A stretch of 64,000 nt of DNA from Pyxicephalus adspersus (taxonomy: Eukaryota; Chordata; Amphibia; Anura; Pyxicephalidae), in contig NC_092858.1 of the NCBI RefSeq assembly GCF_032062135.1, forward strand, positions 166,186,664-166,250,663, read 5' to 3'. The translations under genes and the position numbers were made by a program. Position 1 is the stretch's first letter, and every line of letters starts with the position of its first letter. Of this stretch, positions 53,670 through 64,000 are shown in pieces. The notes beneath the pieces are model-generated. The model searched no databases, was not told where the DNA came from, and saw nothing but the letters and a program-made list of their open reading frames with translations.

Positions 53670-55471
53670 CCCCCCTAGTGTTCTAATTCTGTCATTTTTT
53701 GATGCAAAATGTTTTGCGTAGACATTTTTGTTTATATTGTGGGCCTGTAATTCTTAGGATTAACTCCCGGGTATAATAATTATATTTATTTATTATATTA
53801 TAATCATAAATTATAATATAATACATAATTATAATACATAATTATAAAAAATAATGAAATAATAGACCACAACAGTGTAATTTATCAAAAATCTAACTGA
53901 AATTTTCCAAACAAGGGTGCAATATTATTGATAAATAATAAGATAAATTAAATGCAGATTTTAGAAAAAAAAATATTTAACATTTTTAGTAGACATCCCG
54001 GGTGTGGTAGATTTTGAGGCAGGGTGCTGCACAAAGCCCAACATCACAGTCAGGACAGTAGAACCTGGTTTCCTTGCGTTTCTTCCTTCCTCTGTCATCG
54101 GTCTTTAAGCAGCAAACCACGCACATCCTTGTAGGTGCTGCCTTTTTCTGGGTTGGTGGGATGTATCCAACGAAATGACGACCAGTCAGGCGTTCTGGGT
54201 TGACAATGGTGGAAGCACGACGTCCAGGTCTATTCATAGCCACTGATGGTGTTTGGTGGTTCTTGACTATGGATTCGGAAACTTGCAAAATGAAGTCTGA
54301 ATGATTCACAAGCCTCTGATTTTTTTTGTACAGAACTTAGGCATTCCATAGGTACTGCTCAACTAGATGCCTGAAAATCTTTTTGTAGTACTTCATTTGC
54401 TGTTTCCTCATCGCTGGGTAGAATGTCATGGCTTGGACAGCTCTGTCCACACCTCCCATGGTGTTGTTGTAGTCAATCACCACCTGTGGCTTCATCACTT
54501 CTTTCCCACGTTTTGTGTACACCAGAACGGTGGAGGCATCATGAAATTGTCAGTTATGACACAATAGCCCTGACCTAGCAATGGCTCAATGAGGGATAGC
54601 ACTGAAGATGTTGCCAATCCATATTGGCTATATCTGGGGTTGAACTGTGTCCCTTTTCCAGTGTACAGTACCATATTCCAGATGTAGCCAGATGAAGATT
54701 CACACAGCATATAGGTCTTCACACCAAATCGTGCCCTCCTTGATGCAATGTACTGCACCCAGCTGAGCCTCCCCTTGTAAGCCATTAGACTTTCGTCAAT
54801 GCTGACATCTCTTTCTGGCACATAGATTTGCTGGAAATTTTGTAGAATAATCTGAGATACTTCCCAAATTTTCTTGAGTTTTGGTGCAGGATGGGTAGTC
54901 TTATCAAATTCTTCATTGTTTGCGAAGTGCAGGTACTTCATGATGAGGCATGACTGTGCCAAAGAATGGAGTGGCAACCATTTTGTTCTTGGACCAGTAC
55001 CACTTCTGCACAAGTGAGATGCGAGCAGGGGAATGAAGCAGGGCGGCGACATCCCCACCGCATCACCAGGAGATCAGCCTCCGGGAGATGCGAGCAGGGG
55101 AATGAAGCAGGGCGGGGACATCCCCACCACATCACCCGGAGATCAGCCTCCAGGAGATGCGAGCAGGGAGCAGCTCCAGGAAATCCAGGGGGTGCTGCCA
55201 CCGGGAAATCTCCTGCACCTGCATGGTGCATCGCAACTAACTGCAGATGCGTGCAGCGGGGGTGATGGGTACTCTGCTTTTAAATTTCCCGCCCGGCCAT
55301 GCCCCCCGACGGAGAAGCGCCCCGCCATCACAGCAGGTTCATGCGATCGCCGCTGGAGGGCGGAGCTAAGGTAAGAGGGACCCCCAAAGTTAACCTGAGT
55401 GTGACTCAGAGTTACCGCTTTTTTCAATTTTTCCCACCCCGAGTCACAATCGGGGATACCGCTAGGGGGGG
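53670..55471 (-). mobile_element. piggyBac element B, both ends present, TTAA-flanked
   Basis: Ends CCCCCCTAG (53670-53678) and CTAGGGGGGG lie between TTAA at 53666-53669 and TTAA at 55472-55475. A subterminal palindrome CCCCGAGTCACAATCGGGG is kept. The minus strand encodes VSIDESLMAYKGRLSWVQYI, VITDNF and [14 protein letters not shown], the three catalytic Asp regions, and an intact Cys-rich tail. An internal deletion fuses the second Asp region to later sequence, and stops interrupt the frame. Non-autonomous now. Confidence 0.9.
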
Positions 55472-55753
55472 TTAACCATGTGCAATCGTTATTGCAAAGT
55501 TATTAAATAAAATAGTTAATATATAAAGGGGAACTTGAAAGTTTATATTTTGATGAAATCTGCTTAATGTGAATTATTGCTGATATTATTGTACTGCTCG
55601 TTAATGGTTGACTAGTAAGGACAACCCCTCTTATTTCCCTAGCATGATGGACTAAAACGTTTAGGGATTCCAGAACCTAAACTTCTTAAAATTTATATAC
55701 ATTTGAGTATTTACCTTTTTTCACAATCTCTACCTTAAAATTAATTCCACCTC

Positions 55754-55767
55754 AATGTTTGTCTTTT
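55754..55767 (+). repeat. Left target-site duplication of the L1
   Basis: AATGTTTGTCTTTT, identical to 61632-61645. Confidence 0.85.
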
Positions 55768-56233
55768 GTTTCAATCCTTTTTTTATTGATTTTAACATAA
55801 CATATCCAAACACACATATAAAATGGCACATACATAAAAATGGGGGGCTCAAGGCCCTCTATTGCAATAACACATCTTGAGACAAGTAACATTTTACAGT
55901 TACATAATATTGCTGATATAAATTGGGGACAACCATAGGGAAGGAACAGAAAGGGGTATGGGGAAAACACAGAAGGGAACACACATATCAAACAATTTTT
56001 CCGATAAATCAAATAAACCTCGAGAGCCTCATTACCACTCTCTGTAACCTCTCCGGGTACAACCGGGGATGCAACAAGGATCCCTATTCAAAATCAAAAT
56101 AGTTAGCCCAGGGGTAGGGATAGGAATGGGTGAGGGGTAGGGGGGGTGCCCGACTGGCCTGTTTCCTGTACAGTCTCTGAATCTACTGTAGACCCAGCTA
56201 TATCAAACTCTACAGCTCCCATGCACTCTGGGC

Positions 56234-59200
56234 TCACGGCCAGAGCGATTTAAACTGGGGGGATTCTATGAAACAATCCCAGGCGTACCATATCAGCTTA
56301 TATTGCTCCATCTTATTCTCATCCTCTGCTACTACTTCTACCAGCCAATCTCTCATGGTGGGTATTATGGTCTGTTTCCACTTTCTAGGGATAATTGTCC
56401 TAGCTGCCGTAAGAAAGTGTCTAAACACATCTTTCTTACTAGCCTTTATAGACCCAGGAAGGATGGACAACAACAACATTTGAGGAGTTATCCTTAAATC
56501 AGAACCAGTCACTCTGTTGTATATGTCAGCTATCTGATCCCATAACTTACGAATACCAGGGCACTCCCACCAAATATGTAACATCGTGCCCCGTTGGGAG
56601 TGACATTGCCAGCACCTGTCGGGGAGTGAAGGAGACATACGATGGATATCTGTGGGACGTAAGTACCACCTGGAAATGATTTTATAATTTGTCTCTTGGG
56701 CCTTTCAAGGAAGTGGCATTTTATGGGTCAGAATAAATGCCTTCTCCCATTCTAAAGGGGAAATAACTACCCCCAATTCCTTTTCCCAATATCTCGTGTA
56801 GGTGGGAGCCTTGTTAGCGTATACGCTAATCAATATCTCATATACCTGGGATATCACATGGATCGGCCTACTCATGGAACATAGTAATGTTTCGAATGCC
56901 GTGTAGCCCCTTTGTATGGGATATGTGGCCAGAAATGTCGATGTAAAGGAGGATAATTGGTTGTATAGTAGCCATGCGTTTGGCAGCCTCTGCACCCTGG
57001 CGTCCAAAGATGAGGAGGGCGGAACCCCCCCATTTTGTAGTATACTGCATATCCGCCTATTATCCTGAGCTGTCCAGGATAAAATGTTTTTAGCTTTCAG
57101 CGCCGGTGCAAATGAGGGATTATCAAACAGGGGGGGGGGGGGGGGGTCATGGGTCCTATCTTGGAGGACACATGGCTTGTCCTGATGAGGTTGTCCCACT
57201 CCTTCAAAAGGTCAGAGGTGACAATTGGTAACGGTTGGTGTAATTACAGCACAGACCTGTCCACCCATAAAAGGGGGCAAAGATCGATGGGAGATAAAAT
57301 ATTTTCCAATAAAACCCAGCTCTTCCTGTCTCTTTTGTGAAACCAGTCAACTACAGCATGGCTGCTCTGTAGTAACATCTGATATCAGGGACACCCGTGC
57401 CACCTAATGTTTTAGACCTAGTAAGATACCGGAGGGCTATTCTGGGACGCTTCATTTTCCACAAAAACTTTCTGCACAGTTGCTGCATTTTGCCTATAAA
57501 GGCCGGCGGTAACTATATCGGGATCGTCTGGAAGATATACAACATTTTGGGTAAAATATTTTATGAGTATTAATTCTAGCAAACCAAGAAAGAGGTAGTG
57601 TTCTGCCTCTCCAGTCTAAGCACTACAATGTGATCTCTGTAACTTACAGTTGTGATGAGATGGCTATAACTGCAGTCTTAGGTGTATTGGCTGACAGTGA
57701 CTCAATCCAAAGGACACCTTGTAGATCCTGAAGAAGTTTATTCCAAACTGTGCAGATCATACACCGATGAACAGATGGATAGGTCAAAAAATCATGCTGT
57801 GAGCAGATAACAGGAGCATGCAACTGAGATGAGGGTAGATGATGGTAGAAGAGAGAAGGGACACACATAATGAAAGGCAAACCATGCATGTGTAACATGA
57901 CAGGTGATAAATCATATCTTCCTAATTCCGCCTTCAATCTACCCAGCAATGGCTCATAATTATAACAGTACAGTTTAGCTGGGTCTGTTGTTATAAAGAC
58001 CCCTAAATATTTGAGTTTCTCGTTACAATGCCTAAAAGACGTATGGTTTCTAAGGTATTGTACCTGGGTAGGTTGGAGTGAAACATTTAGTATTTAGGAT
58101 TTATCGAAATTTACTTTGAAATTACTCAACACCCCAAAATTCTCAAATTCCTCTAAAATCGCCGGTGTAGAAGTCTGGGGACGATATATACATTAGCAGA
58201 TCATCTGCAAATAGGGACAGCTTATAGTGTTGTTTTCCAATCTGGATCCCTTGTACATGCGGGTTTGTCCTCTGCGCCACCACCAGGTGTTCCATCACTA
58301 TAGCATACAGTAGGGGGGACAGTGGACATCCCTGTCTAGTACCATTAATAATAGGAAATGGAGTCGACAGGCCTCCATTGACCCTTACCCGAGCCCTAGG
58401 GGCTGAGTATAGCACCGCTATCCTGGCTATCATTAATGGGCCCAATCCGATCTGGCGTAACGCCTGATACATAAATGTCCAATTCACCCTATCAAATGCC
58501 TTCTCCGTGTCTACAGATAGCAAACACATAGGGGTCCTGGACACTTTGGCCGCGTGAGTGATCAATAAAGTTTTAAGTGTATTATCTCTGGCCTCCCTTC
58601 TGCTAAAGAATCCCACTTGATCTGTATGAATCAGGTCCGGTAAATACAGGGACAATCGGTTGGCTATTAATTTAGATAAAAGTTTAGCATCTTCAATAAT
58701 TAAAGAAATTGGTCTGTAATTTGAACACAAAGAATGGTCCTTTCCGGGTATAGGGAGAACAGTAATATGTGCCTCTAGGCTTTGAGCAGAGAAGGAAGAG
58801 TGTCCTGATATGGAGGAAAACCCCCTTGTCATAAACGGGACCAGGGCCTCTGCGTGTATTTTATAAAATTTTGGTGTAAACACGTCCGGACCCGGGCTTT
58901 TGCCAGCAGGAATGTTTTAATTACCGCAGACACCTCCTCCTCTGTGAAGGCAGATTCTAAGCTTACAGATACTGCCGGATCCAATCCGGCAACGCTGTGG
59001 ATGCAATATAGTCCCGGAGGGAAGGAGTGGTATGCGGTATAGTTTGAATATTGTACAAATCAGCACAATATTGTTGAAACGCCGATAACATTTTCTGAGG
59101 AAAGGCAGTAATATCACCTTTAGGATTTCATATATGTGAGATATACGTAGCAGCTGGTCTGGGATGAAGCACCCTCGCTACAAGACGGACACATTTTTCC

Positions 59201-60200
59201 CTGTATTGGTAATAGGATTTGCGATATTTATCTCTATATTTTTGGTGAACTAAGTCATATAATTCTAATAAGTGTCTCCTAGCGGAAGTTAATTCAAAAA
59301 ACACATCCGAGGACATATTACTTTTGTGCAAGCTTTCTAATTTCCTTATGTTGTTGAGCGTATGGGCTATCTCTTGGGGTCTGATTTTTTTAAGTCTCGA
59401 CCCCTGTTGAATTAAAACCCTGCGGAGTACAGCCTTAAGAGCTTCCCATTGAAAAGGGAGAGGGGTCTCGTCCCACTCATGGTCCTTCAAAAAATTTCTT
59501 ATGGTGTCTATGACTATCCCCTCGCAAACTGAATCTCTAAATAGTGAGTCGTTACATTTCCATGTCCACTCCTGGAATCCTACAAAGGGAATTTGGAATA
59601 TTAGTGAAACCGAGGCATGGTCTGACCATGGACAGGCTTCAATAGATGTCTCTGGGTGCCAGTCCAGGATCCTATGGCTGACAAAGATATAGTCTATTCG
59701 GGAGTATGTGTGATGGGGATTGGAGTAAAACGTGTAATCCTTGTCGCCAGGATGCAGGGTCCGCCACACATCAATCAGTTGAAGATCACTCAATTTGGGC
59801 TTAAATGCATTCAATTTGGAGTAAGATATAGAGGAATTACCTGTTGACGTGTCTACTCTAGGATCCAGAGGAAAATTAAAATCTCCTCCAATTATCAAAG
59901 CACCTTCCGCGAATGTACTAAGCTTATTCAGGAACTGGACAGCTGCTAATGTCGGCTGTTGATTAGGGGAATAAAATGATGCCACTGTGTACTTCCTTTC
60001 CCATAGCAAACACATATCTTGGCAAACACATATCTACCCAGCGGGTCAACGCAGGTGTCCAGTACCTGGATTGGGATTGATTTGTGGTAAGCTATGGACA
60101 CCCCTTTATTGACATATCAATATAAAGTCCAGGGTACATATTTGTCCTTATAAGAGTTTGGCTATGTGGAAGTTTCAAGGCACAGTAGGTAGGAAGAACT
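56234..60200 (-). pseudogene. L1 ORF2 (endonuclease-reverse transcriptase), broken
   Basis: Endonuclease motifs ASFYSPNQQPTLA, IIGGDFNFPLDP, SRIDYIFVS and WSDHASVSL lie in 60015-59128. Reverse transcriptase motifs NYRPISLI, VDTEKAFDRVNW, GTRQGCPLSPLL and LFADDLLMY lie in 58883-58143. The C-terminal Cys/His region CWQCHSQRGTMLHIWWECP is near 56600. At least three frameshifts or stops separate these blocks. The catalytic ADD triad is intact. Confidence 0.9.
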
Positions 60201-60254
60201 TTTGCTGTTCCGCTGAGTCTAACCAAATTGGGCCTCAGGGCTGGTGTCCAGGCA

Positions 60255-61519
60255 TCAATTAGAGTGTAGAGATCCATTAGGGGCGCGAAGTTGACGCAGA
60301 CATAGATGAATCTCTCGTCCAGGGCTTTGCGGTTTTCCAGAAGAGGCAGAATATGATGTATGGTACTGATCCAGACGATTGGGGGCCCCGAGAGGCAGGG
60401 ATAGCGGCACTGCAGGCCACTCTGGTAACCCTATATCAGGGAGCTGAAGGTCGCTCAAGAACTGCGGTAAATCCTTTGGACCTCTGAGAAAATAATTTTT
60501 ACCCCCAGATCTAGCAATAAGATGAAATGGGTATCCCCAGCGATAGGGAATGTTCCAATCTCGGAGCACATCTAATAGAGGTCTAACAGTTCTTCAGAGG
60601 TCTAATGTATGTTTGGATAGATCCAGCATCAATTGTATTGGGGCCCCAGCATATTCAATAACATTGTCAGCTCTAGCTTTCTTCATAATGTCCTCTTTAG
60701 TTCTGTAAAAATTAACGCGGCAGATCACATCCCTTGGTTGTCGGGAATCTCTCCCCCGAGGGCCCAGGGTCCAGTGCACCCTATCTATTTCAATATCCAT
60801 ATCTGGGGGGATCGCCAATAGATTAGCAAATATAGTGTATGCGGCAGTGTATAACTCGGAATTTGGTACGGTTTCCGGTATCCCACGAGTGCGGATATTA
60901 TTACGTCTATTACGGCTCTCCGCGTCATCCTGCAATAGGTAGAGCATATCAATTTGTGCCGCCTGACGCTCTAGAATAGCGGCGTGAGAAGCAATTTGAG
61001 AAAAAGTTCCGAACAAGTACTCTGAAGCACAGTAGTAGTACTAGACATCTGTTGCAGGGTCTGTTGAATATGGTGGAATTCCGCTTTACAGCTTGCTTCC
61101 AACCTCCCAATACTATGATCCAAATCAGAACGTGTAGGGAGTGTCCTAAGATGAGCTTTCCAATCCCAATCATCCTCTTCTAACCCCTGAGTAAACATGG
61201 GCCTGGAAGAATCTCCCGAGCAGGATAACGCACTGGAGCTCAGCAAATTAGGAGCCGGGGAAGCAGTTACCTGCCCTGATGAAGGAACTTCTGTGCCTAT
61301 GTGGTCCATGTGATCCAGGTCCGGAGATTGTGCTGTGGACGTGGGGATGATCCGGTCAGCGTCTACCCGCGATCCGGCCGTAAATTGAGGCCGCAGCTTT
61401 GCAGCCTGGTCGCTCGCGGCCCTGCTGCCTGATAACAGGCCCTGCTGCCTGATGCCCCTGGACACTGGCGTCTCCCCTCCGGTAAGGCCCTTCTGACCCC
61501 CTTTCATTTTGGGTCCCAT
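60255..61519 (-). pseudogene. L1 ORF1 (RNA-binding protein), frameshifted
   Basis: It starts MGPKMKGGQKGLTGGETPVS, followed by a coiled coil and a Transposase_22/RRM-like region with DAESRNRRNNIRTRGIPE and RVHWTLGPRGRDSRQPRDVI. One frameshift lies near 61010. A single in-frame TGA lies near 60595, after which the CTD continues (VLRDWNIPYRWGYPF). Confidence 0.85.
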
Positions 61520-61631
61520 CTCTGTGGCAGGTAAGGCACTAATGTGCTGAATAGTGGGGCATTTCCCCCTTCAGATCGCGGAGCTGTGCTGCCTCACGTC
61601 TCAGTCCGCCATCGGCCGGCCACGCCCCCCC

Positions 61632-61645
61632 AATGTTTGTCTTTT
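61632..61645 (+). repeat. Right target-site duplication of the L1
   Basis: AATGTTTGTCTTTT, identical to 55754-55767. Confidence 0.85.
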
Positions 61646-62942
61646 ATCTGCGTTTGTATATTCGCATATGAATGAGCAGGTTTTTTGTAAGACTAGGCAC
61701 TACCTACATTTCACCCAAGACGTAGAATTGGACACGTTTCAATATTTACTATACACAGTGTGGGATCTCCAGTAGCAATGGGACTTTTGTGTGGACTAAA
61801 CATGAGACAGCAGGCTTCTGGTTGAAATTATTGTGGTGTTCATCCATCTGGCCTGTAGATGTCACTTTTCTAGTTGTTTACTCCTTAAGACAATCTTAAA
61901 GCATCCTGTAGGACGGTTTCTATTATTACCCCCTCTTCCAGAATATGAACCTCTTCCTCTGCCCCTTCCCGAGGGAACGGATTTACATTCTTCATCCCCT
62001 CTGTCCATCCCGCCATATTATCCACCCAGGGAGTAACTAAATAGTAATCAGTCCCACAGACCCAGGCTACATAATTCTTACAAGTTTCTTGCTCATTAGG
62101 AGGTGGCAGGGAAATCTTACCATGTGTATCACTCATTGTAAGCAGATAAAGTTATTCTCAATACTATCACAATATAGTTCGCTGCTTACCTTCAGCACAG
62201 ATAAAATCACTTAATGCTTTAAATATAAAAGAGTATAAGAAAGCGATAGATAAGAAGCGGTAGAAATTGTCTGACAAGAGAAACAAGTGTGCAGACAATA
62301 GTTAAATTCTTCCCTAAAAATTCCTCTATTTAGAGTTGGCTAGTAGTCTATTTAATTCCGGGGACTTCCCAAATAAGTCCACAGTTCAAAGTCTATCTTC
62401 CCTTAAGATAGGTAATTTCCCTTTCAGTCTATTTTAATTGGATTCAGAATAGAAGCAACAGAGAGTTTCGGGAAGGATCGGAAATCCCTCAAGCTGCAGG
62501 GCAGAGGATGTCCCTCACTTACCGAATTCCTGCGTGCTCTATCCTAGAACGAGCCCCCAGCTGAAAGGATCTGCTTCTACTTCTAATTCCTCGAATGCAC
62601 CCTGACTTCTCCTTCACCCACAGAGACAGACGCCCGGAGAGATACCCCAATAACACACACACATGCTGAGTATGGTTACAAGAGTATTCCATTCTTTATT
62701 CGACAAGGCAATCTTTCATACACATAGGTAAACAAGGACGCCGCCGCCCCACATACAGCCCCCACAGCAACCAACCTCTGGCCACACACAGTGTTATTTG
62801 ATGTGTTATATATGCAAGGCAAACCTTGCATTTCAAAACATTTCGAAATTTCACCATCTGGTTACAAGGTACAATTAAACTGAGTAGATAGAAAAAGAAA
62901 AACAACTATACAGTCCTGTAACGATACTTATTTAACCCTTCA
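61646..62942 (-). mobile_element. Endogenous retrovirus remnant: LTR, primer site, gag start
   Basis: Read on the minus strand: a 381-bp LTR (62942-62562) with inverted ends TGAAGGG and CCTTTCA, TATA-like TATATAAC near 62810 and AATAAA at 62700-62695. Two bases later comes a primer-binding site TGGGGGCTCGTTCTAGGAT (62559-62541) of the tRNA-Pro type used by gamma-like retroviruses. A splice-donor-like GGTAAGTGAGGG follows at about 62522, then an open frame at 62136-61885 in the gag position. No pol or env was seen. It is a defective fossil. Confidence 0.75.
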
Positions 62943-62983
62943 GTTACCAGCCTTCTTGATTACTGGACACAACAAATCTGGCG

Positions 62984-63670
62984 ATGAAGATGTCTCTTCT
63001 GTCTCTAAGGCACCTGCACCTTTTTTTTCCACACCAGAGTGAGCCTACACTGCATTTTACTGCTTGGATTCGGATGTTTGTGAATTACATACTTGCTGCT
63101 AATCAGGACTCCTTACCTGATGCTGGAAAACATGCTTTGCTTATTCACTGCCTGGGAGCAGAAGGGCAGCTTATGTTCTACACTTGCTGGCGAATCCACA
63201 ATACTCTATATTGCACATTGAGAGAGCTGGCTGTTACCTGTGATTTTGGTGCTTTAACAGAGAAAATGATAAGAGATCAAGTTGTGGAAAAAACAAATTC
63301 TGCCCATATTAGAAAGAGAATGCTTTTGGAACATGATTTAACCCTTGCAAAGGCTGTTACAATTCCAAGTCAAAGTGAAACTCCTGTGGCAGAGGCAAAA
63401 ATCCTCAGCCAGGGGACTACTGGTACTGTACAGGCTGTGAATTCAGCATCTACTTCTCCTGAGACATGCACTCAGGCGCAATACAAGGGTGTGACAAGAA
63501 ATTTGCCTTAACTGGAGCGCAGAGCTGTACATACACAAAACAAGTACTGCTTCAGGTGTGGTTCTGCACAGCACATGGCTAACTATGCTGCATGCCCTGC
63601 AAAGCAAGCATAATGCCACAAATTTAAGAAAATTGGACACTTTGCAAAAATCTGCCGTAAATCTACTGCT
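62984..63670 (+). pseudogene. Ty3/gypsy-type gag with zinc knuckle, degraded
   Basis: The frame at 62984-63511 has the retrotransposon gag core (ALLIHCLGAEGQ). After stops, a CCHC-like knuckle (CFRCGSAQHM) is readable near 63549-63600, and a second knuckle has lost a Cys. The frame opens right after the TCTGGCGATGAAGATG leader typical of such elements. Several stops mean it is not functional. Confidence 0.75.
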
Positions 63671-63789
63671 AGACAGGTTCAGTAAGTTGCTTCTCCAGAG
63701 GTTGCTGTCTTAAGTATAGACACAAATGATGTTTTCAGTCTGGATAAACCTTTATGCACTGTTACAATTGTAAGCCGTGTACTGGGGGC

Positions 63790-64000
63790 ATTCTAGGATA
63801 CAGCGAAGTCACAAACAGGAAAAAGCAGCACTGACACCAATTTATATAAAACAGAATGTACTTTACTGCGTAATATCACAATAAACAAAATTCCAAACAA
63901 TAACACAAAGAAAATACATTAAATACACTCGTCCCAGAGGACAGCACAGCGCCCTATTTCAAAATTAGTTCTTATGACCTGCCACACACATAGACCCTAA
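63790..64000 (-). mobile_element. Possible LTR edge and primer site running off the window
   Basis: On the minus strand TATATAAATTGGTGTCAGTG resembles an LTR end followed by a TGGTGTCAG primer site, with TTTATTGTG and GCAGTAAAGTAC upstream. Only one side is visible, so this is tentative. Confidence 0.3.

Larger units (their letters stand above)
55768..61631 (-). mobile_element. Full-length L1 of the Tx1 type, disabled
   Basis: The 5.86-kb element lies on the minus strand: 5' end at 61631, ORF1, ORF2 (endonuclease, reverse transcriptase, C-terminal Cys/His region), 3' end at 55768. It is bracketed by the 14-bp duplication AATGTTTGTCTTTT, so it is one intact target-primed insertion. A 17-base G run interrupts ORF2 near 57131-57147. 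Frameshifts and stops break both frames. Confidence 0.92.

Overview
This is an AT-rich vertebrate nuclear segment, most likely from a frog. It carries intron-split genes with consensus splice sites, an L1 of the Tx1 type, piggyBac and hAT DNA transposons, tRNA-derived SINEs and many repeat families typical of anurans. I cannot name the species. There are two assembly gaps, at 17598-18218 and 29080-30047.

The backbone is two tandem, same-strand paralogues of MORC3, a GHKL ATPase with a CW zinc finger and coiled coils that forms nuclear bodies and acts in chromatin silencing and antiviral defence. Gene A (1-12970) enters from the left edge in the middle of its ATPase/transducer module and runs to its C-terminal domain and poly(A) signals. 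Gene B (24521 to about 48470) is nearly whole, with a GC-box/TATA promoter, start codon, 14 visible coding exons and one exon hidden in the second gap. Exon numbers below follow gene B. Between the genes lie about 7 kb of gene-free repeats (13210-20330) and then a 4-kb minisatellite (20340-24345) that stops just short of gene B's promoter.

The two copies have decayed in different ways, yet each can still be read through. Gene A has lost exon 7 from the genome (in frame), and its last exon has a stop that a downstream acceptor would bypass. Gene B has glutamine at the position of the catalytic glutamate of the GHKL ATPase (E35 in human MORC3) and no clear SUMO-interacting motif. It has a broken exon 13 whose skipping is kept in frame by a one-base deletion in exon 12, and an early stop that removes the C-terminal domain. 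Divergence between the copies is patchy: the CW exon and its introns are about 93-97% identical, while neighbouring exons and introns are far more diverged. That pattern suggests gene conversion. Gene B also has a textbook AT-AC (U12-type) intron.

The introns and the right third of the window are dense with mobile DNA. Three short hAT elements have clear target-site duplications. There are two piggyBac copies with different internal deletions, and a full-length but disabled L1 (55768-61631, minus strand) bracketed by a 14-bp duplication. To its right are a minus-strand retroviral remnant with LTR and primer-binding site (to 62942) and a decayed Ty3/gypsy gag with a zinc knuckle (62984-63670). 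No bacterial-type operons, CRISPR arrays, rRNA genes or functional tRNA genes were seen.
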